Assembly (NCBI GenBank): GCA_013396995.1
Contig: VWZP01005794.1
Coordinates: 1,561,355-1,625,354, forward strand
Reading direction: 5' to 3'
Source: Dicaeum eximium
Lineage: Eukaryota; Chordata; Aves; Passeriformes; Dicaeidae
Length of the DNA stretch: 64,000 bases
The notes below the pieces were generated by a model, which did no database searches, was not told the origin of the DNA, and saw only the letters and a program-made list of their open reading frames with translations. Every line of letters starts with the position of its first letter. The first letter of the stretch is position 1. A program made the position numbers and the translations under genes. Of the stretch, positions 25,779 through 37,163 are shown piece by piece.

Positions 25779-26402
25779 CTATAAAACAGGACCACAGAAC
25801 TTTTTTAAGCCAACAAGTCATGTGCATTTTTAAATGTTCTAAACCCAACAAAACAAAAAGAGAACACATAGCAAAGAAAATAAAAATAAGGGATCCAAGC
25901 ATAAGACACATTAGTGAAAAGAATGTAAATGAAAAATCAATATTCACTTTTTGCATTAGAAAATATGACAGAAAATATGATACAAGGTAAGTAAGAAGGA
26001 TTTTGCATGTGTGTTGCATAATTTTAAATAATTACTCAAAGTGTAAAGGAGCAGATAATCAAGATAGCTGCAGCACTCTCAAGGGCCTCAGTAACACCCT
26101 AGCAGATAGAAAGAGTTGGTGTTTGCATATCAGATTGAAGGATCAGCTTTCAATAGGATATATGCTTTCAATATATTACACGATTAAAACAGAAAACTGC
26201 TTGTTAATCACTTCTCATTCATACCCCCATGTGAAAATAAAGTAACAAAAAATAACACTAACCAAAGAACAATGAGAAATCCGAAGCACTAATATTTCAA
26301 GTACCCCACTCCCCAATTATAGGATTACTAATTTATGACATTTTTAGAGAAATAAACAAACAAAGTACTTAATATTCCATGCTTGACAGAATACAGACTT
26401 GC
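25779..26402 (-). other. Intron, 624 bp, GC-AG type, inside CUB11
   Basis: The shortest intron in the window and the only one with a GC donor. The donor is CAG/GCAAGT, which matches the U1 consensus at every other position, as is usual for GC donors. The acceptor is TTTTATAG. The intron is AT-rich with no recognised repeat. Confidence 0.88.
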
Positions 26403-26527
26403 CTGAATACCTGATCCCTCAGTCACTATGATTTTCCACACACAATTCAAGCTGTTACCATAAGGTTCAGGGTAACCTGGTGAAAGAATAGTACCTCTGC
26501 GCTCAGTAAAATTCCCACTGCATGGCA
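26403..26527 (-). CDS. CSMD1: CSMD1 exon: CUB domain 11, first part (GC donor)
   Basis: A 125-bp exon, phase 1 to phase 0. It encodes PCSGNFTERRGTILSPGYPE, then YGNSLNCVWKIIV and TEGSGIQ. The first CUB cysteine pair is PCSG and NCVW, and SGNFTER is an N-glycosylation sequon. The exon must end after the CAG of Gln, because the next exon starts with a whole Ile codon. That makes the donor CAG/GCAAGT, a GC donor. A GT lies 8 nt upstream (TCAG/GTATTC), but using it would shift the frame. Confidence 0.93.
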
Positions 26528-27062
26528 CTGAAAGAAAGTATTATAACAAATTATTACACAAATTAATAATTACATTATTAAACCACTTTAGAGAACAGAG
26601 AAGTAGTAATAATTTTACTAAGATCAAGATAATTATAATAATCTGCTTTTGTAGCATAAACACATAGACAGGAAACAATCATCTGAACTTAGAATGCATC
26701 TTATCTAAAATATATTAATGATATCAAGCATAAGATACAACCTGTCTGAATAAACAATTCAGAAATGAACTTCATTTTGCATGTATGCAGCCTAGAACAG
26801 CCCAGCAGCAGAGCCTGAGCATGTCTTATTTAGAGTAACAAAAAATTGTTAGGACATAACATTAAACACAATCATGATGGATGGAAATCATGTGAATTTA
26901 CCCACAGCCCCAGGTAGTTCCAATATTGAATCTAGCTGATAAAACGGTGTAGTACATGAAATATTTTTTACTGTATACACAGTTGGTTCTTTACAGTTCA
27001 AGAAAACAGAACAACAAAAAACCAACAAAAAACCCCAAAACAAACAAAACCCAATGAAAAAC

Positions 27063-27093
<31 letters not shown>

Positions 27094-27737
27094 CACCCCA
27101 CCAACCCAGAATACACAGAAAATAGGATACTTGCATTTATTTTTAGAACGCTGTAATTAATGCTAGAGTAAATTCCTAGGAATAGCAATGACTTTTGAAT
27201 ATAAATCCAAATATGGAGAAGGTAAAAACATTTCAATGTTTACAAAAAAACTCTGGTGCTAAGCATTATTTCAGTGCAGGTCTATTGACAGACTAAAGAA
27301 AATTAATTATACTTAACAATGCTATCATTGTTCAATGTACACTCTCCTTTTGCTTGAAAAAAGAAATCATTATCCTATGTGTGATAGAAATACACAACAA
27401 ATACTGTGTAATAAAACAGGTAAAGACACTTCTGGAAAATTAAATTATGTCCTGTATTTCAAGCTGTAGATAAGTCATGAAAATAATGAATGTTCAAGAA
27501 AATGTGCATCACACTTGTTCATATAATCTATGTTGTTATATGAAACAATATACTGCCTATGAGCCAGCTGGTACTCAATTACTTCTTGATATGGAAAACT
27601 GCTCTTTTAAATTGGGCATGACTGATACTAATCGAAGGAGAGTGAATATATGGGTTAAATACTATTTTCTGAAATAATTCCTGAATCCTAATTCAGAGAC
27701 GTGGGACAGAACAGACAAAGTAGATGCAATTGCTTAC
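26528..27737 (-). other. Intron, 1.2 kb, between sushi 10 and CUB11 exons
   Basis: A GT-AG phase 1 intron. It holds an A-rich low-complexity tract (27003-27096). Small hydrophobic reading frames on the minus strand across this tract come from its T-rich complement and are not genes. Confidence 0.85.
27003..27096. repeat. A-rich low-complexity tract (CAAAA/CAAA-like)
   Basis: An imperfect run of AACA, AAAAC and CAAAC units ending in an A8 run and C-rich sequence. On the minus strand it gives artificial phenylalanine- and leucine-rich reading frames. Confidence 0.9.
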
Positions 27738-27941
27738 CTACACAGCTTGGTACTGTGTCATTCCACTGAGCTAAGGCATTTGGTACAGACTGACATCGGA
27801 TAGCTTTTGAGCCTTGTAGCAGATAGCCAGGACTACACTCAAATCGAACCACAGAGCCTGCTGAGAACTCCGAGCCAATCCTCCTTCCATATCGAGGCTC
27901 CGGAACTGAGCTACACTGTGTGTCACTTGTGCGTGGAACAG
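27738..27941 (-). CDS. CSMD1: CSMD1 exon: sushi domain 10, complete
   Basis: A 204-bp exon, phase 1 at both ends, the longest sushi exon here. It begins VPRTSDTQCSSVPEPRYGRR, continues VVRFECSPGYLLQGSKAIRC, and ends QSVPNALAQWNDTVPSCV. Four cysteines and the tryptophan are present, and QWNDTVP is an N-glycosylation sequon next to the tryptophan. The acceptor is TATGCAG and the donor TAG/GTAAGC. The extra length lies in the N-terminal linker and the loop before the tryptophan. An overlapping stop-free stretch in another minus-strand frame is incidental. Confidence 0.95.
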
Positions 27942-30639
27942 CTGCATACAGAGAGAAAAATGTAGAGTCATGAATACAAATGACAATGATAATAAAAACC
28001 CCCTAGACCAGTAAAAATGCTGATTGTTTCTTGTAGGACAGAGCTTACTCCATATGACTTGCTCTGCTCCTGTATTCTCAAAGAATGGACTAATGCTTTC
28101 ATGGCTATTAGCTGGAATGTGGTTTTGGGCTGTGCCTGTGTACAGTCATGTGAGTGCCATGGCAGCTCGGACACATTTCGATTTTGGATGCACAGCTTTA
28201 GGAATGAAAAGATCAGTGGGTGTTTCTGTGGCCTTCTTCAATGACAGGATACTACATCTACCACCTACTTCCCTTAATAAATATGGGGCCTTTGATTTCT
28301 CACTAGAACTTTCTCATTTGAAGCCCAGAAAAATGTTATGGTATAGCTAATCAGATATAAAGACAACATAATATCTTACAAATATTTGATTTATCATATT
28401 GGAGAACATAAAGTGGTAACAATACACCCTCCAGGCTATTTCAGTGGGTTTTTGACAACAATTATTTTTACCAATAATGACTCGGAATTCATAAACCTGA
28501 TGTGATATAAGAGCAGTTAAAAGACTGCAAACAATATATAAAGAGCAAAATAATAACATTCATTAGAAGTCCATGGGATAGTTTTCCCTTTGGCTTCATT
28601 ATTTATAAACACTTCTTGATAATAGGTATTTTTTATACCTACTGACTGTTGCTACTGTGCATGTTATTCATATATAAAATTTGTTCTTACTACATTTCAA
28701 TTTGTAGTTAGCTAGCCAATTTAAAAACAATCTAAAATATTTATATAGAAAATGACAGAGGTAGAACTTGTGTGCAATATAATCTATGTTTTACAGTACA
28801 ATAAAATAAAGGTACATTAAAAATAATTTTATTAAATATATGCAATTTTTCTGTGTGAGTGGAATGTTCCAAAGCTTTGTTTCATCAGCTTGTTCAAGAA
28901 TTAGTTTTACAGTGTCAGTGCATCTAGATATGAATCAGTAACACCATGAAAATCGCCTGCCATTTAGTTGCTAAGTAAATGACATAAAATGGCACCAAGG
29001 AGGAAATAAAAAAAAGAAGGTGAGTGTTACACTTTATTCCTGGCAAATTTTCAAGCATGGTGCTCCCAGCTTACTAAAGTAAACAGAATCACAGCTATAT
29101 TTAGGGGCTTTTTTTACAGCGTTATGTTTAAATTCCTTTGATGACCTGTAAGAATGAAGAGTGATATTTCTGTCTGTTCATGGGCACAACTGTACTCACC
29201 CCCACCACACCTGTTCAGCTACCCTGGTCACTAAGTAAAAGACAAGGTGTATAGAGCCTATACATTCTTATTTTAATATCGATAACTTTACAATCATCCT
29301 ATTTCTTATACTGTCATTTGCTCTATTCAGAATAATAATTAAGTTTTTTAAGTATTTGTAAATGCTCTAAAAATTAACATTTCTTAAGACTTGGATATAG
29401 AACACTAATTGAAATCAATTCTATCTTAAATCTAGCATTAAACATGCAACATATTTTAGCAGAACATTGAAAGTTTTCATTTGTGATTACATTATATTCT
29501 ACCAGTTTAAGCATTGCTACCAGATATAACAGTTGTTTGCCCAAGTATTACTGAATGTAGAGAGTAGCGTTTTCTAAGAAGATCTAGAAATAATTAATAC
29601 TAGCAATAACAGAAAAATACATTCTCTTTTTTATTAATATGCAGTGAATTGATTTGTCAGGCAAGGTCAGACAGATGCAGTTGATGCCATGTATTTTTCT
29701 TCTAAATCAGTACGTTTGTTGGTTGCAGAAGATTTTAACCTCGAAAGCTGCAGAAAGTTGTAAAATGTATTCAGGATTTAAAGAACGGTCAGAGTTAAAC
29801 TAGCATACTTCTGGGTAAATGCACAATATGACAAAACAAAAGCAAATCCATTTTATTAAGTTTTTTTAAATGGTTAAACACCTTAGACGGTTTAAACAAA
29901 CAACTTACCTTTCAGCAAACTTAATACACCTGCCTTTGTTCAAATAAATAGGAATTTATCATTAAGTTCTCCACAGGACCTCAGTACCACACAGATGCTC
30001 TATGAAGCTTGTTCTTGCATTGAGTTCTAACCCTGGCAGGAAACTGTCCTGCACTTGTGGAAGGAAAACAATGAAACCATAGTTCAAGGAGTTCACAGAG
30101 GCACAGTTCTTCCTGATCATAACCTGCAGGCCAGATGCAGACTGCCAGGTCAATTCAGCTGACCCAGCTTGCTCTTTTTTGCTCTTTTATTTGGATTATT
30201 AGCCTTTTCTCTACCCACGTGTCTTCTGCACCAGCAATATTTTACTCAAACCTTTTTATTCCATGTTATTGTATAATGACTACACTGGAACAAATGATGA
30301 CTTTACAACTGCCTACATGATGATGGCTGCTCACACATCCAATCGCATGACTGTCATATGCCTGGAACTACAGCTTCTGCCATGTAATTAAGCATTAACC
30401 CATCTCTTGGTCAGGGCTACTTGTTCAAATGGGTGGTTTGGCCATGAGGTAAATAATTCACAGTTATGTAACAGCAAAAAGCTCAGTACATTCTTGCGGA
30501 CAAACCAGTTTTGATTCAAGAAATTAATGCTTAATTTATTACCAATTTTACACAAGTTTCTGATCACTGATTCAGGAATTATTAAGAAAGAGGACACAAT
30601 CAATCAAGTTACTTAAACAGTTTTACTTCATTCTCACCA

Positions 30640-31330
30640 GGCTCAGCTTCAAACACCTACCCTCCCCTTCTTTTTCTCAACTTCCTTGTGTCCATCTTTG
30701 TTGTACCAATGAGGTGAGATGTAGCACAGGAAGTTGGGGTATGTGCTCTCTTTTTTCTTTCCCCCACCTCCCCTTCCAATGTGCTTAGCATTTTACTCAT
30801 CTTTCTCCTCCTTTTTGCTACTTCAGGTTTCCACATCACCCTGTTTCTGACTGTTTCTCCTCCAGTGCGGATCATCCATGGGCTACAGCTCCTCAAAGAT
30901 GTCCCCTACTGCAGAACAGTGCTTTCACAGGCTGCCAACCCCTCTGAGGTGTTCTGGCTCCAGCAGTGTCACCCCCAGGCCATAGCCCCTTTAGAAGCAC
31001 AAGCCTTTTGGCAGGGAGTGCCTCTTTCCAAGAGAGCCTCCAACAATCCCTCCAGCAGCATCTCTAGCAGCACGTACCCAGCAGCACCTCTTCCCCAAAG
31101 CAGTTGTCACTCTCAAATATGTCTGAGGCACCACATGTTCCTCTGACTAGAGGGAATTTTGGCATGTGAGAGATTGCTTATGCCAGCTTCACAGGATGCT
31201 GTTTGTGAATGGTGCATGGTAGCTTACAGCCTCCTCCCACACAGGTCACCGCCCCAGACACCTGCTAGTTAAACTTTTAGCTTCTCACCAAAGCTTATCG
31301 GTCTTACCTAATGGGCTACATGACCTGACT
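30640..31330. repeat. GC-rich block of unknown origin, possible LTR-type repeat
   Basis: A stretch of about 690 bp that is pyrimidine-rich at its left end and richer in GC to the right. A 121-codon plus-strand reading frame (30781-31146) contains a Ser/Ala/Pro-rich end and no recognisable domain. Segments such as ATCATCCATGGGCTACAGCT recall a sequence widespread in bird genomes, which suggests a degraded repeat. The family is uncertain. Confidence 0.35.
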
Positions 31331-32038
31331 AAAAAATTCAGCACCACTCCTGGAGTATTTTCCATGCATTGTGTGGAAGAAATTCTTGCTCAGCCTCCTA
31401 TGGGAATACAATCTTTCCCTATGTATTTTTTCACTCAGTTTTTTAAAAGAGAGAAAACTATGGAAAAAAAAATCCTTTGCATTTTTCTAACCCTTGCCTA
31501 GAAAACACATCTGGAGAATCCCTACAATGACTGTGCAGGAAAAGGACAACTTTTAACAGTCATATTTAAGAAAATCCTATAACTTTCAGTAACAGCATTG
31601 GGAAATTTGCATACATGCACTAGTAATCCGTACTTTTTTTGTGTAACTAGATCTTTTATCATCTCTCAATAAAGAATGTGAGATCATCTGGTTTCATTAT
31701 AATATTCCCTTATGAAAGTTATTTTCCTGTGAGTACACTATCTCTGACATGATAGCAAATGTAGGGGCAGTTTACTAGCACTCTTAAATTTGTTCACATA
31801 CCAGAAATACTTTTTCAGACTAAAAGCTGACATATTACTGAGATCAGCCCTGACAGCTAGAAACATCCATGGCTACAGTAGTATCAAACTGCCAGCAAGA
31901 AACACTCAATGACACTTAAAATTGGCATTTTACTCAGTTTTTCAGAAGTTTTACTGATACTCGATTAATGATTGCTGTGAGACAAGAAATGCTAAAGATA
32001 CAAAATCACCATGAGGTACTATTTTTTTTAATCCTCCT

Positions 32039-32122
32039 CTCCCCCTCCCAACCCAGGGCCCCGCCCCCCCCCGCCCCCCCCCACCCCCCNNNNNNNNNNN
32101 NNNCCCCCACCCCCTACCCCCC
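32039..32122. repeat. Poly-C tract with a 14-N assembly gap
   Basis: Runs of 6 to 9 C broken by single G, A or T, with N at 32090-32103. On the transcribed sense strand this is a series of G tracts. The N run marks bases the assembly could not resolve, so the true length of the tract is unknown. Confidence 0.95.
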
Positions 32123-32329
32123 ATTTTAAAAAGACCTGCCTTAAGAACAGATGCAATGCAAGCTATAGATAACAACAAAGTAAGGAAGTTCCACACTGTT
32201 TAAAATGGGATTTAAATAGTTCATGGAAGAATGTAGTATGGTTCCTAACATTTATAAAATGTCAGGAAAATAGGTCTGTTTCTTTAAAAGGTGACCTGAC
32301 TGACAGCTCAGCTGAAATGCTTCCAAGAT

Positions 32330-32487
32330 TATTTTAGCTGGAAGAGACATAAAACAATCATCTAGTCCAACTGCCTTTCCAGTTCAGGACTGACCAAGTT
32401 AAAACTTGTTATTAAGGACATTTTTCAAAGCCTTCTTAAACACTGACAGGCTTAGGACATCAATCACTGCTCCAGGATGTCTGTTTT
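32330..32487 (-). mobile_element. Old CR1 LINE 3' fragment, minus orientation
   Basis: AGCTGGAAGAGACATAAAAC, ATCATCTAGTCCAACTGCC, then CTTCTTAAACACTGACAGGC and CATCAATCACTGCTCCAGGA resemble the antisense 3' end of an older CR1 subfamily in birds. It is clearly more diverged than the copies near 16523. Confidence 0.65.
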
Positions 32488-34889
32488 AAAGCAGGACATA
32501 ATGTGTCATGGTAGCACATACAAAAAGTAATACTAACAGTCTTAGTTCTGCTCTCTAATTACATTTAGGAGACAATGTGTGGCTGTGCATTTTATTTTTG
32601 TCACAAATTAGATCAGCTTGATTGTTAAAGTCACAATCTTCTTTTACTCTTATTTCCCTCTGTCTCCTTCATCCTAGTATACTAACTTTCTTAATCCCAA
32701 TTAAAATATCAAATGACCTAATAAACTAGTTCATGCATTTGTATTGTATGACACGTAAAAAAGACCCCAAATATTAAAACTCCATAATTTTTTTGATGGT
32801 AGAAAGGTAATTACTTTACTTTTTAAGGAAGGAATTCTGTACTGCTGCAGCCTGAGTTATATAAAAATATAGGCTCTTTTTTCTTAGGTGATGTCATAGC
32901 AGGAAGACAAGCATAAGAAAGTCTGAAAAAAAAAAATCCAGTCTTCTTACATGTCATTGTTCTTAGCATATATCAACATAACTGACCCTAATATTTTGGG
33001 TGACTCAATATTCATTCAGACTCATATTACAGACACACTTTACCTATTGCATTAACTACAAGGAAATGTGATCATCTGAGAAAAGAAATGAAGTCATAGA
33101 TGGAATATCCAGATAAAAAGAAGTTTTTGAAAAAGTGGCATCACAAAATCCATTAAAATTGCATCAGAAGCTAAAGCCCCTATCTGTCGGTTGCTCAAAC
33201 TAGAATGTGAAATAAGACAAGCAATAACTTTTTCTCCCTTGAGCCTTCCTTTCAGTTGCTGCCTATAGTGCTGTCAACCCAGACTTCTCAAGCTGTATCA
33301 GAGAGGCATTCCATTTTCTATAGTAATTATCCTCCTTTTTTCAGTATATGTTTCATACCACTGTGAAACAAAATTGAAATCAGTCCAGTGGACAAGTGAA
33401 CAGGGAAGAAGGTCAACCTGGAATAGAGGGCAATAAATAAAATTATTGACTTTGCAGACCAGATTAATGTGTTCAGTGCGAGAGTAGATGTCATTTCTGA
33501 ATTATTTAAAAGGCTAGCAAGCAGGTAGTCATTGGAAGTATGATCACATGCTTTACAAGAAGAGAAAAAAAATCTCAAAAAGATAGAGCTTATTAAATAC
33601 CACTAACTCATTAACCAATATATGTATACATATATAACTGTATTTAGTAAAGCTCTTAGGATATATTTTAAAATATATTAAAATCCCATGGTATTTAAAT
33701 AGCTTCAGTATTTTTATGAGAAAAATGAAGTGACTTTTCCTAACCCATTTTGTTCTCCCATTTGTTAAAATCAATATCTTACAGTTACGAAAAACATAAA
33801 TGTCTGAAATGAGGCATAACATTGTGCTCACCTGGAGACATCCTGTTCAACAGCACTTTATGTGCGTATATATACAGCTAATAGAATCATGGAGTTTTAT
33901 CACCATGAATTCTTCAAAAGCAGCAAAACTAACAGACTAAGACAGAAATATGTCTTTCATATGCAAATAGATAAGAACTCAAATGCTGAAAGTTTTTTCT
34001 AATTCCCGAAGTTTATTGTCCCCCTCTTTTATGGTTAATTTTGGATGATAGGTTTTAAAGCAAGTGTATGTAAGATACTTTTGATATGTAATAAGGGCAG
34101 GTAACAATATTTTGATATATATCCAAAGTAGAATGTGCAGTTATGGTGATATCTTTCTACAAACACAGGAGTCAGAAGGCCTAAAAATCAGTCCTAACAA
34201 GCTTCTGACAACTGTGGAAATATTCTTGAGTGGAGACAGTTCTTTCCTTTTTTTTTTGTGCCAAACTAGGACAATGCTCCAAAAAAATGCTCTTAAAAAA
34301 AAAAAAAAAGAATCTAGGAATCGTAAAAATATTTAAAACTGTCCCAAACTACTTTTACACTCCACTTTAGTAAAGGTGCGCAATGATTGTCTCATTAAGC
34401 TTACTGGGTATGTATTCAATACGTCTAGTGAGCTGCCCAGAAGTCAGTCCCTTTGGCACTGCATTTTTTGCCTGTACAGGCAATAAATCTGTAATGCTCC
34501 AGGTGTCAGCAGACTGCATTCAAGACTCATGGATCAGCTAAGTGTACCCAGCTGCCCAGCAGAATGCTAACAGACTTGGCCATGCCATGCCATTCTTGCA
34601 TTCTAGCTGCAGTGTGCAGACATGCACATAACGTCTCCTGCAGTTCAGCTGGGTCAGAACCAGACCAGCAAGTCTCCCACCCACACTTCAGTACTGAAAT
34701 GGCCTGATGGTCTCTGCCGCAGCAATTTCCTCTCTGAGCTCTTCAAGAAGACAGACTCCTTAGCAGCCTGAACAAAAACTCTTGAACAATCAGCTGGGAA
34801 TACTGAGAAAGAATAATACAATGAAGCACACTCCTAAACCCCTTGAGCTCACTCAGCAGTAAGAGAGCGATAGATTTCCAGCTAAGGAG

Positions 34890-35020
34890 AAAGGCTGGAC
34901 ACATTCAAGTCTGTGGGGCCAGACAGGATAAACACAGACAATTGCTGTTACAAAGCCATTCTGCACCAGAAGTCCCTGATCTCTGGAAAAAGGTTAGGAC
35001 TATACTCACATTTAAAGCAA
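34890..35020 (+). mobile_element. Degenerate CR1 LINE ORF2 fragment, plus orientation
   Basis: ACATTCAAGTCTGTGGGGCC with the translated motif MGPDRI resembles the CR1 reverse transcriptase segment usually read as MGPDGIHP. It is followed, after an apparent internal deletion, by VPDLWKKVRTILTFK, close to the CR1 motif VPxDWKKAxIxPIFK. The fragment lies about 85 bp from the CUB10 last exon. Confidence 0.55.
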
Positions 35021-35104
35021 TACATTAAGGCTTATGCAGAATTAAAAATAATACAATTCATGAAACTGACACCAGTGTCTTCCACCAAAAGTAGGCATGT
35101 TTAC

Positions 35105-35200
35105 CTTGGTAAACAAAGTGAAACCCTCTGGCTGATGCCCCACTCTTAGCACTGAATCGCAGAAGAATTTGATTAGATGTAGCCAAAGGCAATGTCTCTC
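35105..35200 (-). CDS. CSMD1: CSMD1 exon: CUB domain 10, last part
   Basis: A 96-bp exon, phase 1 at both ends. It encodes ETLPLATSNQILLRFSAKSG then ASARGFHFVYQ, the closing strands of CUB10. The third calcium ligand of a cbCUB, usually Asp in a SDxS turn, is replaced: the turn reads FSAKSG. The acceptor is ATTTGTAG and the donor CAAG/GTAAAC. An apparent CR1 fragment ends only about 80 bp away on the downstream-intron side. Confidence 0.95.
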
Positions 35201-37049
35201 CTACAAATGGAAACAAAATAAATACACAAAACAGAAACAACAGTTATGGCTTTTCAATATGGAATCAAATATGCTGTTAAAACACACAGTTTCATGTTTT
35301 CCTCTATAGTTAAAGAAAACATAAATAACATTGTACAAAATTAAATTTGCCATTGCCAGAATATAAAGATGTCATGGTTCAACAAAAGAAACCTGGAATT
35401 TACTGCAGCAGCTGGAACTAGAGCTCCAATAAACTACTTGATGGGAGAACCCTACTGCTGCTTGGGGCCAAAATTATTAGAAGACTTTTCAGTTAACACT
35501 TTTCTGTAACTGAGAGGTTTACTTTGCCTTGCAAAACACTTTAGACAAATAAAAGAATTTGAAAAATGCCACAGGGATCTTCATGGAAAGTTTACCATTT
35601 CAAGACTAAAACTGAGAGAGAGCAAACCCATGACTTGTTTTATGTAGTGGCTTCAATAAAATATATGCTCCCACATGAACTATATTGCATTATTAACTTA
35701 CTTATGGAATTGCAAATTTTATTTCTGATTTGAGGATTATTAAAAATATTTAATATTCTTTATCTCATTTCCTGGCATGTTTGTCAGGAGTCATGATAAA
35801 AGTTCAGTAATGAAACACTATAGACAAAATTGCAGTACTTCTACAATAATTCCACTACATATGACTACTGTATTTATTCTCCCTGGACTGTATAAACCCA
35901 TATTTTATGAAATTCTTCAGAAATGAATGATGATTTCAAATATCTTATATAACAAGGTATATAAGCCTTTCACTTTGATTAATTTTATATTATTGCAACT
36001 GGAGATGTCATGTAGGAGAAGCCTATCCTGAATCAATGAAAAGCAGATATGTCACAAGTAATGAATAAAAATTAAAGGTTTAAATACTCAAGTATTTTTA
36101 AATGTCTGCTGTGAAAACAGACATTAGTTTGAACTTTTATATGACAGTTTCATGCAGTAAAATTTGGTTTTGGGATGAGCTGTCTCAAATTTTAAAATTT
36201 AATTTTGTTTTGTTGCTGAACTCCTGTCAGTAATTAAACAAATCTTAGAATTGTTTGTGAACTCTTATTATGACACAATAGCTGAATCCACCAGAGGAAA
36301 ATTAGGAGCTGAGTTTTTATGTAATAATATATTTGCTATAAATCAAATAGATATGTTACATTCTTTTCCTATGAAGTACTTCTCCAATTATTTAAAGTAA
36401 AAACCAAGAAGCCATGAGTAGCCCTGTACTGCAAAAATATTAAACTCACATATAAACTCTCCTAAATACTAAAAGTGTTTGATAAAACACATTCATAGCT
36501 GCACTAATATAAAAAGCATACTTACATATCACTGAAGATGAACACATTCATTATATATGCATACATTGGAAATTTGACCATCTTGAAATCCAAATAAGCT
36601 TAATTATGATTTCCCAAGGTCAACATTTTGCTATAGTTACCTGAATGCAACAGCTGGCCTGCTTTTAGTCAAAGTGCATGTTTGCATACAGTTAATTGCA
36701 TTTTGTAAATACAAGTAATTTGTGTAAATTAGCCATTCAGAATATGTAGATGTGCATTTCAAAAGTTTTAGGGGCAGAGAAGACAATTATACCATCCAAT
36801 CTGCCCTCTTACATAGAGATCTGAGAACTTCATTCAACTTTTTCTACACCTACCCCAGTGATCAGTTCTTGCCTAACCATATGTTCCAGAATAATGTCTA
36901 GATTCAAAGATTTAGAAGGGTATTCCATCTCCCTTAGCATCCTGTTCAAATAACTTTATTTCCAAAGTAAATTCATACCATTCTCCTGATTCTTTTTTTC
37001 CCATACTGAGCTGTGTAAGAAATGTATACTTCTTTTCTTTATTAATTAC
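35201..37049 (-). other. Intron, 1.8 kb, inside CUB10 (second of two)
   Basis: A GT-AG phase 1 intron. It contains a possible ancient CR1-type repeat tail at about 36768-36905. The remainder is AT-rich with nothing recognised. Confidence 0.8.
36768..36905 (-). mobile_element. Possible ancient CR1-type repeat tail, minus orientation
   Basis: ACCATCCAATCTGCCCTCTT, then ATGTTCCAGAATAATGTCTA and the spacing between them resemble the antisense 3' ends of old CR1/L3-like repeats found in reptiles and birds. The similarity is weak and read by eye. It could equally be unique sequence. Confidence 0.35.
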
Positions 37050-37163
37050 CTGAGTGGGATCCAGACAGAGAACTAAGAAGTCTAGCCTGAGAGTTTTCTC
37101 CATCAAATAATTCTGCCACATCATTCAAAGCTGTCTGAAAATAGGCGAATTGTCCAAACACAA
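37050..37163 (-). CDS. CSMD1: CSMD1 exon: CUB domain 10, middle part
   Basis: A 114-bp exon, phase 1 at both ends, with the reading VFGQFAYFQTALNDVAELFD then GENSQARLLSSLSGSHS. This is the central beta sheet of the CUB fold. The position that is Glu in calcium-binding CUBs (as in DTE or NME of the neighbouring domains) is Thr here (FQTALND). The NDVAELFDG Asp residues are kept. The acceptor is AATTGTAG after a very long T tract, and the donor is CAG/GTAATT. There is no cysteine in this exon. Confidence 0.94.

Larger units (their letters stand above)
27942..35104 (-). other. Intron, 7.2 kb, between CUB10 and sushi 10 exons
   Basis: A GT-AG phase 1 intron. It contains a CR1 fragment near the donor end (34890-35020), another at 32330-32487, a poly-C tract interrupted by 14 N (32039-32122), and a GC-richer unclassified block at about 30640-31330. 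The stretches 28000-29900 and 32900-34400 are AT-rich with nothing recognised. Confidence 0.8.

Noticed and set aside
26403..26411. GT donor (GTATTC) as the normal end of the first CUB11 exon
   Set aside because: It would leave the exon in phase 1, but the next exon must be entered in phase 0, and the Gly-Ile-Gln residues would be lost. The GC donor fits the frame and the family.
26888..27236. Two minus-strand frames rich in Phe and Leu that look like membrane proteins
   Set aside because: They come from the complement of an A-rich low-complexity tract. Hydrophobicity is an effect of T-rich codons.
30781..31146. 121-codon plus-strand frame with a hydrophobic start that could look like a signal peptide
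   Set aside because: It lies in an unclassified GC-rich, probably repetitive block. There is no domain, no second exon and no promoter evidence.
31951..32196. 81-codon minus-strand reading frame rich in glycine
   Set aside because: It is the translation of the poly-C tract and crosses the N gap, so its residues are not real evidence.
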